Source: Streptomyces sp. YIM 130001
GTDB taxonomy: Bacteria > Actinomycetota > Actinomycetes > Streptomycetales > Streptomycetaceae
Direction of reading: 5' to 3'
Length of the DNA: 64,000 nucleotides
NCBI RefSeq assembly: GCF_003574445.1
Contig: NZ_KZ984554.1
Coordinates: forward strand, 227,498-291,497
Shown: positions 8,266 through 17,107 of the stretch, piece after piece
Layout: each line of letters opens with the position of its first letter
Numbering within the stretch: position 1 is the stretch's first letter
Program-made: the position numbers and the translations under genes
The notes under the pieces: generated by a model
Told to the model about the DNA's origin: nothing
Database searches by the model: none
The model's input: the letters and a program-made list of their open reading frames with translations, nothing else

Positions 8266-9174
8266 GTGCCCAGCCTCAGTGAAGTAACCACCGCGCTCGA
8301 CGCCCTGTGGCCCCCGGAGCGGGCCGAGCAGTGGGACGCGGTGGGTACGGTCTGCGGCGATCCCGACGCCCCCGTCGCACGCGTCCTGTTCGCCGTGGAC
8401 CCGGTGCGGGAGATCGTCGACGAGGCCGTCTCGCTCGGCGCCGACCTCCTGGTCACCCACCACCCGCTCTACCTGCGAGGGACGACCACGGTCGCGGCCT
8501 CGCACTTCAAGGGCCGCGCGGTGCACACCCTGATCAGGAACGACATCGCCCTGCACGTGGCCCACACCAACGCCGACACCGCCGACCCCGGCGTCTCGGA
8601 CGCGCTCGCCGGCGCCCTCGACCTGCGGGTCGTCGGCCCGCTCGTGCCGGACCCCACCGACCCGGCAGGACGCCGCGGACTCGGCCGGATCTGCGAGCTC
8701 GACCAGCCGATGCCCCTGCGTGAACTGGCCGCGCACGCCGCGAAGCGGCTGCCCGCCACCGCGCAGGGCATCCGCGCGGCCGGCGACCCGGACGCCCCCG
8801 TGCGCAGGGTCGCGGTCAGCGGCGGCTCCGGCGACAGCCTCTTCGACTCCGTGCGCGCCGCGGGCGTGGACGCGTTCCTCACGGCCGACCTGCGCCACCA
8901 CCCGGTCTCCGAGGCGACGCAGCAGACTCCACTCGGCCTGCTCGACGCGGCCCACTGGGCCACCGAGTGGCCCTGGTGCGAGCTGGCCGCAGCACAGCTC
9001 GACGAGATCTCCGACCGGCACGGCTGGGACCTCAGGGTCCACGTGTCGACGGCGGTCACCGACCCCTGGACCGCCCACGCGGCGTCCGCCTCCTTCGAGC
9101 CCGGCGCCCCCGCGGGCCCCTCGGAGCCCCCGCAGTATCCCGACACCCACGACTCATCTGGAGCCCCCAACTGA
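8266..9174 (+). CDS. Nif3-like dinuclear metal-centre protein
   Basis: 302-residue member of the NIF3/YqfO/DUF34 family (often mislabelled GTP cyclohydrolase I type 2), a dinuclear-metal protein of unsettled role. Metal ligands are visible in VTHHPL (H65, H66) and HTNAD (H100, D104), with further ligands expected in the C-terminal part (DLRHHPVSEA and HWATEWP). The GTG start is 6 nt after TAGCCT (8254-8259), a leaderless arrangement. It overlaps the next gene by one CTGA stop/start and probably heads a three-gene operon with the zinc-ribbon and RNase H genes. Confidence 0.9.
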   Translation: MPSLSEVTTALDALWPPERAEQWDAVGTVCGDPDAPVARVLFAVDPVREIVDEAVSLGADLLVTHHPLYLRGTTTVAASHFKGRAVHTLIRNDIALHVAHTNADTADPGVSDALAGALDLRVVGPLVPDPTDPAGRRGLGRICELDQPMPLRELAAHAAKRLPATAQGIRAAGDPDAPVRRVAVSGGSGDSLFDSVRAAGVDAFLTADLRHHPVSEATQQTPLGLLDAAHWATEWPWCELAAAQLDEISDRHGWDLRVHVSTAVTDPWTAHAASASFEPGAPAGPSEPPQYPDTHDSSGAPN

Positions 9175-9914
9175 ACGCCGCGCCCGCCGACCAGATCCGA
9201 CTCCTCGACGTCCAGGCCCTCGACGTACGGCTGCAGCAGCTGACGCACCGGCGCGGCGCGCTGCCCGAGCACGCCGAGATCGACTCGCTCACCAAGGACC
9301 TCACCCAGCTGCGCGACCTCCTCGTCGCCTCGCAGACCGAGGAGAGCGACTGCGCCCGCGAGCAGACCAAGGCCGAGCAGGACGTGGACCAGGTGCGCCA
9401 GCGCGCCGCCCGCAACCAGCAGCGCATGGACTCCGGCGCCATCACCTCGCCGAAGGACCTGGAGAACCTGCAGCACGAGGTCGCCTCCCTCGCCAAGCGC
9501 CAGGGCGACCTGGAGGACGTGGTGCTCGAGGTCATGGAGCGCCGCGAGTCCGCGCAGGAGCGCGTCGGCGAGCTCACCGAGCGCGTGTCGTCCGTCGAGG
9601 CGAAGATCACCGACGCCACCGCGCGCCGTGACGCCGCCGTCGCGGAGATCGACGAGGAGGCCGGCTCGGTCACCAAGGAGCGCTCGGTGGTGGCCGGTTC
9701 GGTGCCCGCGGACCTCCTGAAGCTCTACGACAAGCTGCGCGAGCAGCAGGGCGGTATCGGCGCCGCGCGCCTCTTCCAGCGCCGCTGCGAGGGCTGCCGC
9801 CTGGAGCTCAACATCACCGAGGTCAACGAGGTCCGCGCGGCCGCCCCCGACGCGGTGCTGCGCTGCGAGAACTGCCGCCGCATCCTGGTGCGCACCTCCG
9901 AGTCCGGCCTCTAG
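9171..9914 (+). CDS. Zinc-ribbon coiled-coil protein, probable CTG start
   Basis: 247-residue protein: long coiled coil (about 30-165, heptad-like Leu/Glu/Arg) and a C-terminal C4 zinc ribbon (RRCEGCRLEL and LRCENCRRIL). Family members are proposed to act with nucleic acids or as adaptors; role not established. The frame starts NAAPADQIRLLDVQALD after a CTG that overlaps the Nif3 stop as CTGA, with GGAG about 9 nt upstream. The only standard start upstream is about 200 bp inside the Nif3 gene, and the next downstream ATG would delete a third of the coiled coil, so CTG is the best choice. Confidence 0.85.
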   Translation: MNAAPADQIRLLDVQALDVRLQQLTHRRGALPEHAEIDSLTKDLTQLRDLLVASQTEESDCAREQTKAEQDVDQVRQRAARNQQRMDSGAITSPKDLENLQHEVASLAKRQGDLEDVVLEVMERRESAQERVGELTERVSSVEAKITDATARRDAAVAEIDEEAGSVTKERSVVAGSVPADLLKLYDKLREQQGGIGAARLFQRRCEGCRLELNITEVNEVRAAAPDAVLRCENCRRILVRTSESGL

Positions 9915-9925
9915 CCGCCCTCGCC

Positions 9926-11197
9926 GTGCGGACGTTCATCGTCGAGGCGGACGGCGGCTCCCGGGGGAATCCGGGTCCCGCCGGCTACGGCGCGGTGGTC
10001 CTCGACGCGGAGAGCGGCGAGACCCTCGCGGAGGTCGCCGAGTATCTCGGCGTCGTCACCAACAACGTCGCGGAGTACCGCGGTCTGCTCGCCGGACTGC
10101 GGGCCGCCCGCGACCTGGATCCGAACGCGGCGGTCTCGGTCCGGATGGACTCCAAGCTGGTCGTCGAGCAGATGTCGGGTCGCTGGCAGATCAAGCACCC
10201 GGATCTCAGGCCGCTGGCCGCCGAGGCCGCGCGGATCCTGCCGGCCGGCCAGGTGTCCTACGCCTGGATCCCGCGCGCCGAGAACAAGCACGCCGACCGG
10301 CTCGCCAACGAGGCGATGGACGCGGGCGGCCGCGGCGAACAGTGGTCGCCGTCCGTCTCCACCGCCGATCTGGACACCCGGGCCGCCCGTAACCTGGCGA
10401 GCCCGAAACCGGCGGACGGGAGCGACCGGGCGCCCCTGACCGCTTCGGAGACGCCGGCCCCGGAGACGCCGGCCCCGGAGACGCCGGCCCCGGACACGTC
10501 CGTACCGACTGCGGAGGCCCGCTTCCCGGCTGCCGTGAAGGCACCCGTGCCGGCTGCCGTGCCGCCCGATCTCGGGACACCCACCACGTTCGTGCTGCTG
10601 CGGCACGGCGAGACGGCGCTCACTGCCCGGAAGCGGTTCTCCGGCAGCGGTGGCGACGATCCCGCGCTCTCCGACGCGGGCCGCGAGCAGGCCGAGCGGG
10701 TCGCCGACGCGCTTGTCGCGCGCGGCACCATCCAGGCGGTGGTCAGTTCGCCGCTGGCCCGCTGCCGGCAGACCGCGGCCGCCGTCGCGGCCCGTACCGG
10801 ACTCGACGTGGTGACCGAACCGGGCCTGCGCGAGACGGACTTCGGCGCCTGGGAGGGCCTGACCTTCGGCCAGGTCTCCGAACTCCACCCGGACGACCTG
10901 TCCGCCTGGCTCGGCTCGCAGGACGTGGCGCCGACCGGCGGGGGTGAGTCCTTCGCGACGGTGGCGCGGCGGGTCGCCGAGGCCAGGGACCGGATCATCG
11001 AGCGGTACGCGGGCCGTACGGTGCTCGTCGTCTCCCATGTCACGCCGGTCAAGACACTGGTGCGCCTCGCCCTCGGGGCGCCGCCGGACTCGATGTTCCG
11101 GATGGACCTCGCGGCCGCGTCACTGTCGGCCGTCGCGTACTACGCCGACGGCAACGCCGCCGTACGCCTCCTCAACGACACCTCGCACCTGCGCTGA
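9926..11197 (+). CDS. Bifunctional RNase HI / histidine phosphatase
   Basis: 423 residues. The N-terminal RNase HI domain (about 1-140) has VEADGGSRGNPG, the NNVAEY helix and MDSKLVV/KHADRLAN, giving the usual acidic quartet that cuts RNA in RNA:DNA hybrids. A Pro/Glu/Thr linker with three ETPAP units (DNA about 10448-10497) joins it to a histidine-phosphatase domain (LLRHGET, SPLARCRQT, ETDFGAWEG, VVSHVTPVK). This fusion corresponds to Mycobacterium tuberculosis Rv2228c, whose phosphatase half acts on alpha-ribazole-phosphate-like substrates. GTG start 12 bp after the zinc-ribbon gene. Confidence 0.92.
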   Translation: MRTFIVEADGGSRGNPGPAGYGAVVLDAESGETLAEVAEYLGVVTNNVAEYRGLLAGLRAARDLDPNAAVSVRMDSKLVVEQMSGRWQIKHPDLRPLAAEAARILPAGQVSYAWIPRAENKHADRLANEAMDAGGRGEQWSPSVSTADLDTRAARNLASPKPADGSDRAPLTASETPAPETPAPETPAPDTSVPTAEARFPAAVKAPVPAAVPPDLGTPTTFVLLRHGETALTARKRFSGSGGDDPALSDAGREQAERVADALVARGTIQAVVSSPLARCRQTAAAVAARTGLDVVTEPGLRETDFGAWEGLTFGQVSELHPDDLSAWLGSQDVAPTGGGESFATVARRVAEARDRIIERYAGRTVLVVSHVTPVKTLVRLALGAPPDSMFRMDLAAASLSAVAYYADGNAAVRLLNDTSHLR

Positions 11198-11210
11198 CCG
11201 GGCGGCGGCG

Positions 11211-11834
11211 TCATCCCCTCAGCGCGGCCGCCTCGCGTGCCAGCGACTCGATCCGGCCCCAGTCGCGGTCCGCGACCGCCTGTGCCGGGAGCATCCAACT
11301 GCCGCCCACGCAGCCGACGTTGGGCAGAGCGAGGTACGAGGGCGCCGAGTCGAGGCCGATCCCGCCCGTCGGGCAGAAGCGGGCCTGCGGCAGCGGCCCC
11401 GCGAGGGACTTCAGATACGCGGTGCCGCCCGCGGCCGCGGCGGGGAAGAACTTCATCTCCCGTACGCCGCGTTCGAGCAGGGCGACCACCTCGGAGGTGG
11501 TGGAGACGCCCGGCAGGAACGGCACCCCGGACGCCTTCATCGAGTCGAGCAGCCGGTCCGTCCAGCCGGGGCTGACCAGGAACCGGGCGCCGGCGGCGAC
11601 CGAGTCCGTGACGTTCTGCGGCGAGATGACGGTACCGGCGCCGACCACCGCGTCCGGCACCTCGGCGGCGACGGCACGGATCGCGTCGAGCGCGGCAGGA
11701 GTGCGCAGGGTGACCTCGATCGCGGGCAGGCCGCCCGCGACCAGGGCGCGGGCGAGCGGGACGGCGTCCGAGGCGTCCTCCACCACGACGACGGGGACGA
11801 CGGGAGCCAGTTCGAGGACCGAGGGCGAAGTCAT
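11211..11834 (-). CDS. eda: 2-keto-3-deoxy-6-phosphogluconate aldolase
   Basis: 207-residue class I aldolase of the KDPG/KHG family, splitting KDPG to pyruvate and glyceraldehyde 3-phosphate. Visible are the catalytic Glu in AIEVTLRT, the glycine-rich GAGTV, the Schiff-base lysine in REMKFFPA, and the phosphate-binding CPTGGI and GGSW. The start is ATG 11834; a frame 19 codons longer would run into the inverted repeat upstream and is rejected. Convergent with the RNase H fusion (13 bp between stops). No other Entner-Doudoroff gene is in the window. Confidence 0.9.
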   Translation of the reverse strand: MTSPSVLELAPVVPVVVVEDASDAVPLARALVAGGLPAIEVTLRTPAALDAIRAVAAEVPDAVVGAGTVISPQNVTDSVAAGARFLVSPGWTDRLLDSMKASGVPFLPGVSTTSEVVALLERGVREMKFFPAAAAGGTAYLKSLAGPLPQARFCPTGGIGLDSAPSYLALPNVGCVGGSWMLPAQAVADRDWGRIESLAREAAALRG

Positions 11835-11857
11835 GGGGTCATCCTGCCGTGTGCGGA

Positions 11858-11889
11858 GCACTCTGCGCAAAGAGCGTTGCGCAGAGTGC
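11858..11889. promoter_or_regulatory. 13-bp inverted repeat upstream of eda
   Basis: Perfect arms GCACTCTGCGCAA and TTGCGCAGAGTGC with a 6-nt spacer (AGAGCG), 24 bp before the eda start and 24 bp after the epoxide hydrolase stop. Symmetry and TTGCGCA half-sites resemble IclR/GntR-type operators; it could equally be the terminator of the upstream gene. Confidence 0.6.
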
Positions 11890-11912
11890 AACGTCGGCGA
11901 TGGTCCTGGCTG

Positions 11913-12920
11913 TCACTCGGGCAGCGAGTCCAGCCAATCCGTCACGAGCGCGTTCACCTCGTCCGGGCGTTCCTGCTGGATCCAGTGCCCGCAGCCGTCC
12001 AGAAGGTGCGAGGAGACCAGGCCCGGCAGGGGCTTCGGGTACGCCTCGATGGCGTCGGACAGCCAGGTCGTGGAGGCGTCGAGCGAGCCGCCTGCGAAGA
12101 ACGACGGCTGGGTGACGGGCGCGCCCTCCAGTTCGGCGAGATCGCTCCAGTCGCGGTCCATGTTCCGGTAGCGGTTCAGCGCCCCGGTCAGGCCCGTGCG
12201 TTCGAACTCGGCGGCGTAGGCGTCCAGTTCGGACTCGCCGAGCCAGCCGGGGCGCGCGTCGGGGAAGCGCTCGCGCAGCGTCCCGCCCGCCGTCACGAAA
12301 TGCGGGTCAGGCGCCTGGGGCCCGGGCATCGTGTCCGCGGACAGCGCCGCGTAGAAGCCGGCGAGCCAGCCCCGAACATCGGGTTCGATCTCCCGCTCGG
12401 CCCGGCCCGGCTCCTGGAAGTACGAGACGTAGAACTCCTCCGTCCCGCCCATCCTGGCGAAGATCTCACCGGGGCGCGGCCCGCCGTGCGGACTGAACGG
12501 CACGCTGAGCAGCCCCACCGCGCGGAACACATCGGGCCTGAGCAGCGCCGAGTCAGCCGCGATCGTCGAACCCCAGTCGTGGCCCACCACGACGGCCGTC
12601 CGCTCGCCGAGTGCGCGGACCACGGCGACGTTGTCCTCGACCAACTCCCGCATGCGGTACGCGGCCGGGTCGGCGGGCCGCGACGAACGGCCGTACCCGC
12701 GCACATCGATGGCGACGGCCCGATAGCCGGCCGCTGCCAGCGCGGGCAGCTGCCGGCGCCAGGAGTACCAGGACTCCGGGAACCCGTGCAGGAGCAGCAC
12801 CAGCGGGCCCGAGCCCTGCTCCACCAGGTGGATCCGGCCCGCGGGGGAGGGGATCAGCCGGTGCCGGGCGCTGCCGGGCGCGGTCGGTGAGGTGTCCTGC
12901 GGCCGGTCCTGCTGCGTCAT
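11913..12920 (-). CDS. Epoxide hydrolase (alpha/beta-hydrolase fold)
   Basis: 335 residues. Oxyanion motif HGFPESWYSW (H45), GYGRSSRP as in soluble epoxide hydrolases, nucleophile D115 in VGHDWGS, and the base His in DGCGHWIQQE near the C-terminus; lid tyrosines are plausible in EEFYVSYF. It should open epoxides to vicinal diols in the cytoplasm. ATG 12920 is preceded by GAGGGAG; a longer frame upstream lacks a ribosome site. Same strand as eda but separated from it by an inverted repeat, so cotranscription is uncertain. Confidence 0.88.
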   Translation of the reverse strand: MTQQDRPQDTSPTAPGSARHRLIPSPAGRIHLVEQGSGPLVLLLHGFPESWYSWRRQLPALAAAGYRAVAIDVRGYGRSSRPADPAAYRMRELVEDNVAVVRALGERTAVVVGHDWGSTIAADSALLRPDVFRAVGLLSVPFSPHGGPRPGEIFARMGGTEEFYVSYFQEPGRAEREIEPDVRGWLAGFYAALSADTMPGPQAPDPHFVTAGGTLRERFPDARPGWLGESELDAYAAEFERTGLTGALNRYRNMDRDWSDLAELEGAPVTQPSFFAGGSLDASTTWLSDAIEAYPKPLPGLVSSHLLDGCGHWIQQERPDEVNALVTDWLDSLPE

Positions 12921-13079
12921 CGCGTCTCCCTCGGGTGCGTGGAGTCCCGGGACGCCGGCGCGCTCCGGTCGCCGGAGCCCGCCCGAGCGTCCGGGCCTTC
13001 TCCGGATCATGCGGCAGGGGAGGGCCGGCCCGCGAGGGATGTTGCCGGACCGGCAAACGGCGTCCGCCAGGCGTGGGCG

Positions 13080-13880
13080 TCAGTGGATCTCGGTCACCAC
13101 GATGTCGAGCTGCCAGGGCCGGCCGGCCTTCGCCGGAGGCTCGGCCTCCACCACATGGCCGAGGTCCCGCAGCGCCTCCACGAGCTCGGCCGGACCGGCG
13201 GGACGGACGCCGCGCTGCAGCAGGTCACGGACCAGCCGGCCCTTGGTCGCCTTGTTGAAGTGGCTGACCACCGACCGCTTCTCGACGCCGTCGACCAGTT
13301 GCGAGTGCAGCACCCGGACGGTGGCCGTCCGCCCGGCCGGTTCCCCCGTCGGCTTCCACGCCGACGCGTACGACGAGGAGCGCAGATCCAGTACGAGGCC
13401 GCTCCCCGCGGCCTCGGGCAGCGCCTCGGCCATCGGCCCGCGCCAGTACGCACCGAGCGCTCCGAGTCCGGGAAGCTTCACGCCCATCGAGCAGCGGTAC
13501 GACGGAATCCGGTCGCCGACGCGCACCGCGCCCCACAGGCCGGAGAAGATCAGCAGCGACTTGCCCGCCCGTCGCTTCGCGGCTGCGTCGAGGGTGGACA
13601 GGTCGAGCGCGTCGTAGAGGACGCCCGTGTAGATGTCGCCGGCCGGGCGTGTACCCGAGGTGCGCAGGGCCGCGTTCTTCGCGATCTCGCCGCGCAGGCC
13701 CTCGCTCAGGCCGAGCACCTCGCGCGCCTTGTCCTCGTCGGCGGCGCACAGCTCGACCAGCTCGTCCAGGACGGCCGTCCGGTACGGCGTGAGCGCGGGC
13801 AGCGAGAGGGACTCGGGCTTGAGCGGGGCGCCGCGGCCGGGCGCCGCCTTTCCCTCGGACGGCGGCAGCAGGACGAGCAC
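13080..13880 (-). CDS. yaaA: YaaA/DUF328 peroxide-stress family protein
   Basis: 266 residues beginning VLLPPSEGKA, the signature N-terminus of the YaaA family, with FSGLWGAVRVGDRIPSYR in the middle and SHFNKATKGRLVRDLL near the C-terminus. In E. coli YaaA lowers free iron during peroxide stress and has a DNA-binding HhH-like fold. GTG start with a GAGG-type site. It diverges from the RNB nuclease gene (199 bp gap). The name follows the family; the role in this organism is not shown. Confidence 0.88.
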   Translation of the reverse strand: MLVLLPPSEGKAAPGRGAPLKPESLSLPALTPYRTAVLDELVELCAADEDKAREVLGLSEGLRGEIAKNAALRTSGTRPAGDIYTGVLYDALDLSTLDAAAKRRAGKSLLIFSGLWGAVRVGDRIPSYRCSMGVKLPGLGALGAYWRGPMAEALPEAAGSGLVLDLRSSSYASAWKPTGEPAGRTATVRVLHSQLVDGVEKRSVVSHFNKATKGRLVRDLLQRGVRPAGPAELVEALRDLGHVVEAEPPAKAGRPWQLDIVVTEIH

Positions 13881-14079
13881 CTTCGCCTCTTTCTACGGGT
13901 TCTCGGAGCAGTTTCGAGCGCGTACGGCGACCGGCTTCGCGCAGCTCCGGGCCGTCGGCCGAGCCGCATCGCGCACGGTCGTTCGCCGTCGAAGCCTATC
14001 CGGCCGGGGAGTGCCGGCAGCACCGGCGGTCCCGGCCGCCGACAGGCCGCGACCGGGCCCCGGCCCTACGCTCAGGACT

Positions 14080-15520
14080 GTGCCGCGCCGACCGATGCAT
14101 GTGACGGGTGCAGCGCAGGAGCCGCTGGGCGCCGCGCTGCGCGAACTGCGCGCCGGACTCGAGCTGCCCGACGCCTTCCCGCCCGACGTCGTCGAGGAGG
14201 CCAAGACGGCGGCAGCCGCTCCACGCCTGCCGGACGAGGACGCCACGGACATCCCGTTCTTCACCATCGATCCGCCCGGGTCGATGGACCTGGACCAGGC
14301 GATGTTCCTGGAGCGCACCGACACGGGCTACCGGGTCCGCTACGCCATCGCCGACGTGGCCGCGTACGTGACTCCCGGCGGCCGACTGGACACCGAGGCT
14401 CACGCGCGCGTGGTGACCCTCTACTGCCCCGACGGCCGGATCCCGTTGCATCCGCCGGCCCTCTCCGAGGGCGCGGCAAGCCTGCTGCCCGACGAGACCC
14501 GCCCCGCCGTCCTGTGGACCATCGACCTGGACCCCGAGGGCCACCGCACCGCGACCGACGCCCGTCGCGCGCTCGTCCGCAGCCGGGCCCGGCTCGACTA
14601 CGACACGGTGCAGCGCACCATCGACGCGAGGACGGCGGAGGAGCCACTGGCGCTGCTCGAGGAGATCGGCCGGCACCGGGAACGCATCGAGACGGAACGC
14701 GGCGGCATCTCCCTCAATGTGCCGGAACAGGAGATCGAGACCGTCGACGGCGGCTTCCGCCTCGCCTACCGCGCACCCGTACCGGCCGAGGGCTGGAACG
14801 CACAGATCTCCCTGCTCACCGGCATGGCCGCCGCCGACCTGATGCTCCAGGCCGGGACCGGCGTCCTGCGTACCCTGCCCGCAGCCCCGGACGGCGCCGT
14901 CGGCCGGCTGCGCCGCTCCGCCCGGGCGCTCGGCGTCGACTGGCCGCACCACGTCTCGTACGCCGAGGTGGTGCGCTCGCTCGACCCCACGGTGGGCCGC
15001 AACGCCGCGTTCCTGCAGGAGTGCACCACGCTCCTTCGGGGCGCCGGCTACACGGCGTTCACCGGAGGCGACATCCCGGAGCCGCATCTGCACGCGGCCG
15101 TGGCCGCCCCGTACGCGCACTGCACCGCCCCGCTGCGGCGGCTCGTCGACCGCTACGCCCTGGAGATCTGCCTGGCGGCAGCGGCGGGCGAACAGCCGCC
15201 GGTATGGGTGCTCGAGGCACTCGACGCGCTGCCCGACGAGATGGCCGACGGCACCCGCCGGGCCGGCGCGGTGGAGCGCGCGAGCATCGACCTGATCGAG
15301 GCCGCGTTGCTCGAGAACCGCGTCGGCGAGATCTTCGACGCGTATGTCATCGAGGTGCGCGACGGTGAACGCCCGGTCGGGACCGTGCACTTGGAGGAGC
15401 CCGCCGTGGTCGGCCGGGTCGAGGGCGGCACGGCCCCGCTGCCCCTCGGTGAACGCCTGCGGGTGCGGCTCACGCAGGCCGGGCCGGCGGCGGGGGAAGG
15501 TGCTGTTCGCTCCCGCCTGA
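14080..15520 (+). CDS. RNB-domain ribonuclease with 3' frameshift
   Basis: RNase II/RNB-type 3'-5' exoribonuclease of about 479 residues. The catalytic acid cluster is in IDPPGSMDLDQAMFLE, and the RNB core runs to CTAPLRRLVDRYALE. GTG is chosen because TACGCT (14067-14072) ends 7 nt before it (leaderless). Near the end, five Gs at 15492-15496 put the last codons out of frame: as written the frame reads on to 15702. Removing one G gives GKVLFAPA then TGA at 15518-15520, a natural end. The convergent membrane-protein gene is repaired by the same change, so the extra base is probably an error or a recent indel. Confidence 0.85.
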
Positions 15521-16157
15521 GGGCTGCCACCAGGGCACCCGGATCGTCGGCGTTGAACCGCACCACGCGCGCGTGCCCGACGCGACCGAGCGGCCGTACG
15601 AAGCGGACGGGCTCGGTGAGTTCGACCTTGACGGTGGTCTGGCCGCCGACGACCACGTCCAGGACGCCGTCGTTCATGGAGAACGTGCCACCGTCCGGGT
15701 AACGCCGGTCCACGCGCGCGTGGAGGATGGATTCGGCCGGGATCCGCAGATCGAAGAGCGCACCATGGCGCACCCGCAACGAACCGTCTGCGCCTGCCAC
15801 ATGGGGCCGGGTCACACAGGACGCGTGCAGGGCGACGACCTGCACCACCGTGTAGACGTCCACGACGAGCAGGATGGCGTGGGCGACGGGCCAGGGCACG
15901 AGCACGGCGAGCGCGACGGTCTCGACGACGGCCACGAACAGCAGGCCGTAGAGCATCGCGGTCTGCGGTGCGGTGTACGCGGCGGCGTGGTCGTCGGGGC
16001 CGATGCCGTCCTGGCGCCGGGTGACCCAGAGCAGCAGGCTGCGCAAGGAGGTGGCCTCGTGCCGGGCCACGCGGCGCAGCGCTGTCCTGCGCCGGCCGGG
16101 GGCCTGGGGCGAGGGAGGGGTCGGGTCCGGCTTCGTGGGCGGCGTCGACTCGGACAT
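15470..16157 (-). CDS. Membrane protein with 3' frameshift
   Basis: About 228 residues when corrected. A Pro-rich N-terminus (MSESTPPTKPDPTPP) and a basic stretch precede two hydrophobic helices (about 70-125: AMLYGLLFVAVVETV and HAILLVVDVYTVVQ), then a soluble C-terminal beta-rich domain similar to small PH-like domains. The start overlaps the MerR stop as TGATG, so translation is coupled. The end uses one fewer C in the run 15492-15496, giving APSPPPARPA and TGA at 15472-15470; as written, the frame runs on past 15200, antisense to the RNB gene. Function unknown; it is the likely target or partner of the MerR regulator. Confidence 0.75.
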
Positions 16158-16927
16158 CACAGTTCCTGGGCTCGGCGGAGGAGGTCGGCCATGAGGCGGG
16201 CCACGACCTCGGCCTGGGCCGGGGCGAAGTCGCCGAGCAGGGCCTCCCCGAAGGGGTGGTCGGCTGCGGGCAGCTCGGAGGCGATCATGCGCAGCACGGC
16301 GTCCGGTACCGCGGCGGAGGCCTCGGCGGCGAGCGGGGCGATCCTGGGGTCGTCCGCGGGTGCGTCGGCCAGCTCGTCGAGTGCGGTGTACAACTGCGTG
16401 GTCCGAGCGGCGAGTTCGGGGTCTTCGGCGAGTGGCCGCAGGGCACCGAGGAACACTTCGCGCTGCTCGTCGTCGACCATCGAGTCGAGCAGCGCGAGGT
16501 GGCCGCGGTCCTTGCGGGCCATCGCCGAATCGCTCGGTGCGATGGCCTGCAGCAACTCCGCCAGGGCGGGCGACACCGGGCCCTCCGGCGGGATCCCGCC
16601 GCTGCGAGCCTGGTCGAGCACTGTGGCGAGGCGCTCGCGGCGGCTGCGGATCTCGACTTCCTGCCGCGCCAGATCCTGGTCCAACTCGTCCAGTACTTCG
16701 GCGAGTTCGCGGCCCTCGTCGTCGGCGAGGACGTCCCGGATCTCGACCAGCGCGAGACCGAGTTCGGTCAGCCGCCTGATCCGGGCCAGCTCCACGGCGT
16801 GCCGTACGCCGTAGGCGCGGTAGCCGTTGGGCAGCCGCTCGGGCTCGGGCAACAGTCCGAGGTGGTGGTAGTGCCGCACGGCCCGTGGGGTGACCCCGGC
16901 GAGGGCGGCGATCTCTCCGATCCGCAT
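16157..16927 (-). CDS. MerR-family transcriptional regulator
   Basis: 256 residues. The N-terminal winged helix is typical (MRIGEIAALAGVTPRAVRHYHHLGLLPEPER...GYRAYG), followed by the dimerisation helix (about 75-110) and a C-terminal helical effector domain of about 140 residues resembling the drug-binding-type MerR proteins. No cysteine metal site is seen. It is translationally coupled to the membrane protein downstream and should activate its own operon from the 19-bp-spacer promoter immediately upstream. Confidence 0.92.
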   Translation of the reverse strand: MRIGEIAALAGVTPRAVRHYHHLGLLPEPERLPNGYRAYGVRHAVELARIRRLTELGLALVEIRDVLADDEGRELAEVLDELDQDLARQEVEIRSRRERLATVLDQARSGGIPPEGPVSPALAELLQAIAPSDSAMARKDRGHLALLDSMVDDEQREVFLGALRPLAEDPELAARTTQLYTALDELADAPADDPRIAPLAAEASAAVPDAVLRMIASELPAADHPFGEALLGDFAPAQAEVVARLMADLLRRAQEL

Positions 16928-16933
16928 GGGCCC

Positions 16934-16965
16934 AGTAGAAACCTTGACGCTGCGGCAAGGTCAAG
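16934..16965 (-). promoter_or_regulatory. MerR-type promoter with 19-bp spacer
   Basis: On the minus strand TTGACC (16964-16959) and TCTACT (16939-16934) are 19 bp apart, the overlong spacing that MerR activators correct. The inverted repeat CTTGAC...GTCAAG (16965-16960 and 16949-16944) spans the -35 and spacer. The ATG follows the -10 by 6 nt, so the mRNA should be leaderless. Confidence 0.75.
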
Positions 16966-17107
16966 CGACGGGCCCACGGCCCTTCGGCGGCCCTGCCGGG
17001 CGCGTGTATCCGCTCTCGCTCCCGCAGTCCGCGACCGCATCCTGACTGTTCCGTTCGCCGTGATCACCGGGTCGGCCGGCCCCTTCGCGGCGGGTAGCAT
17101 GGTCGCC

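Noticed and set aside
15521..15702. Genuine C-terminal extension of the RNB nuclease to 15702
   Set aside because: The extension is antisense to the membrane-protein coding sequence and a one-base correction gives the expected end.
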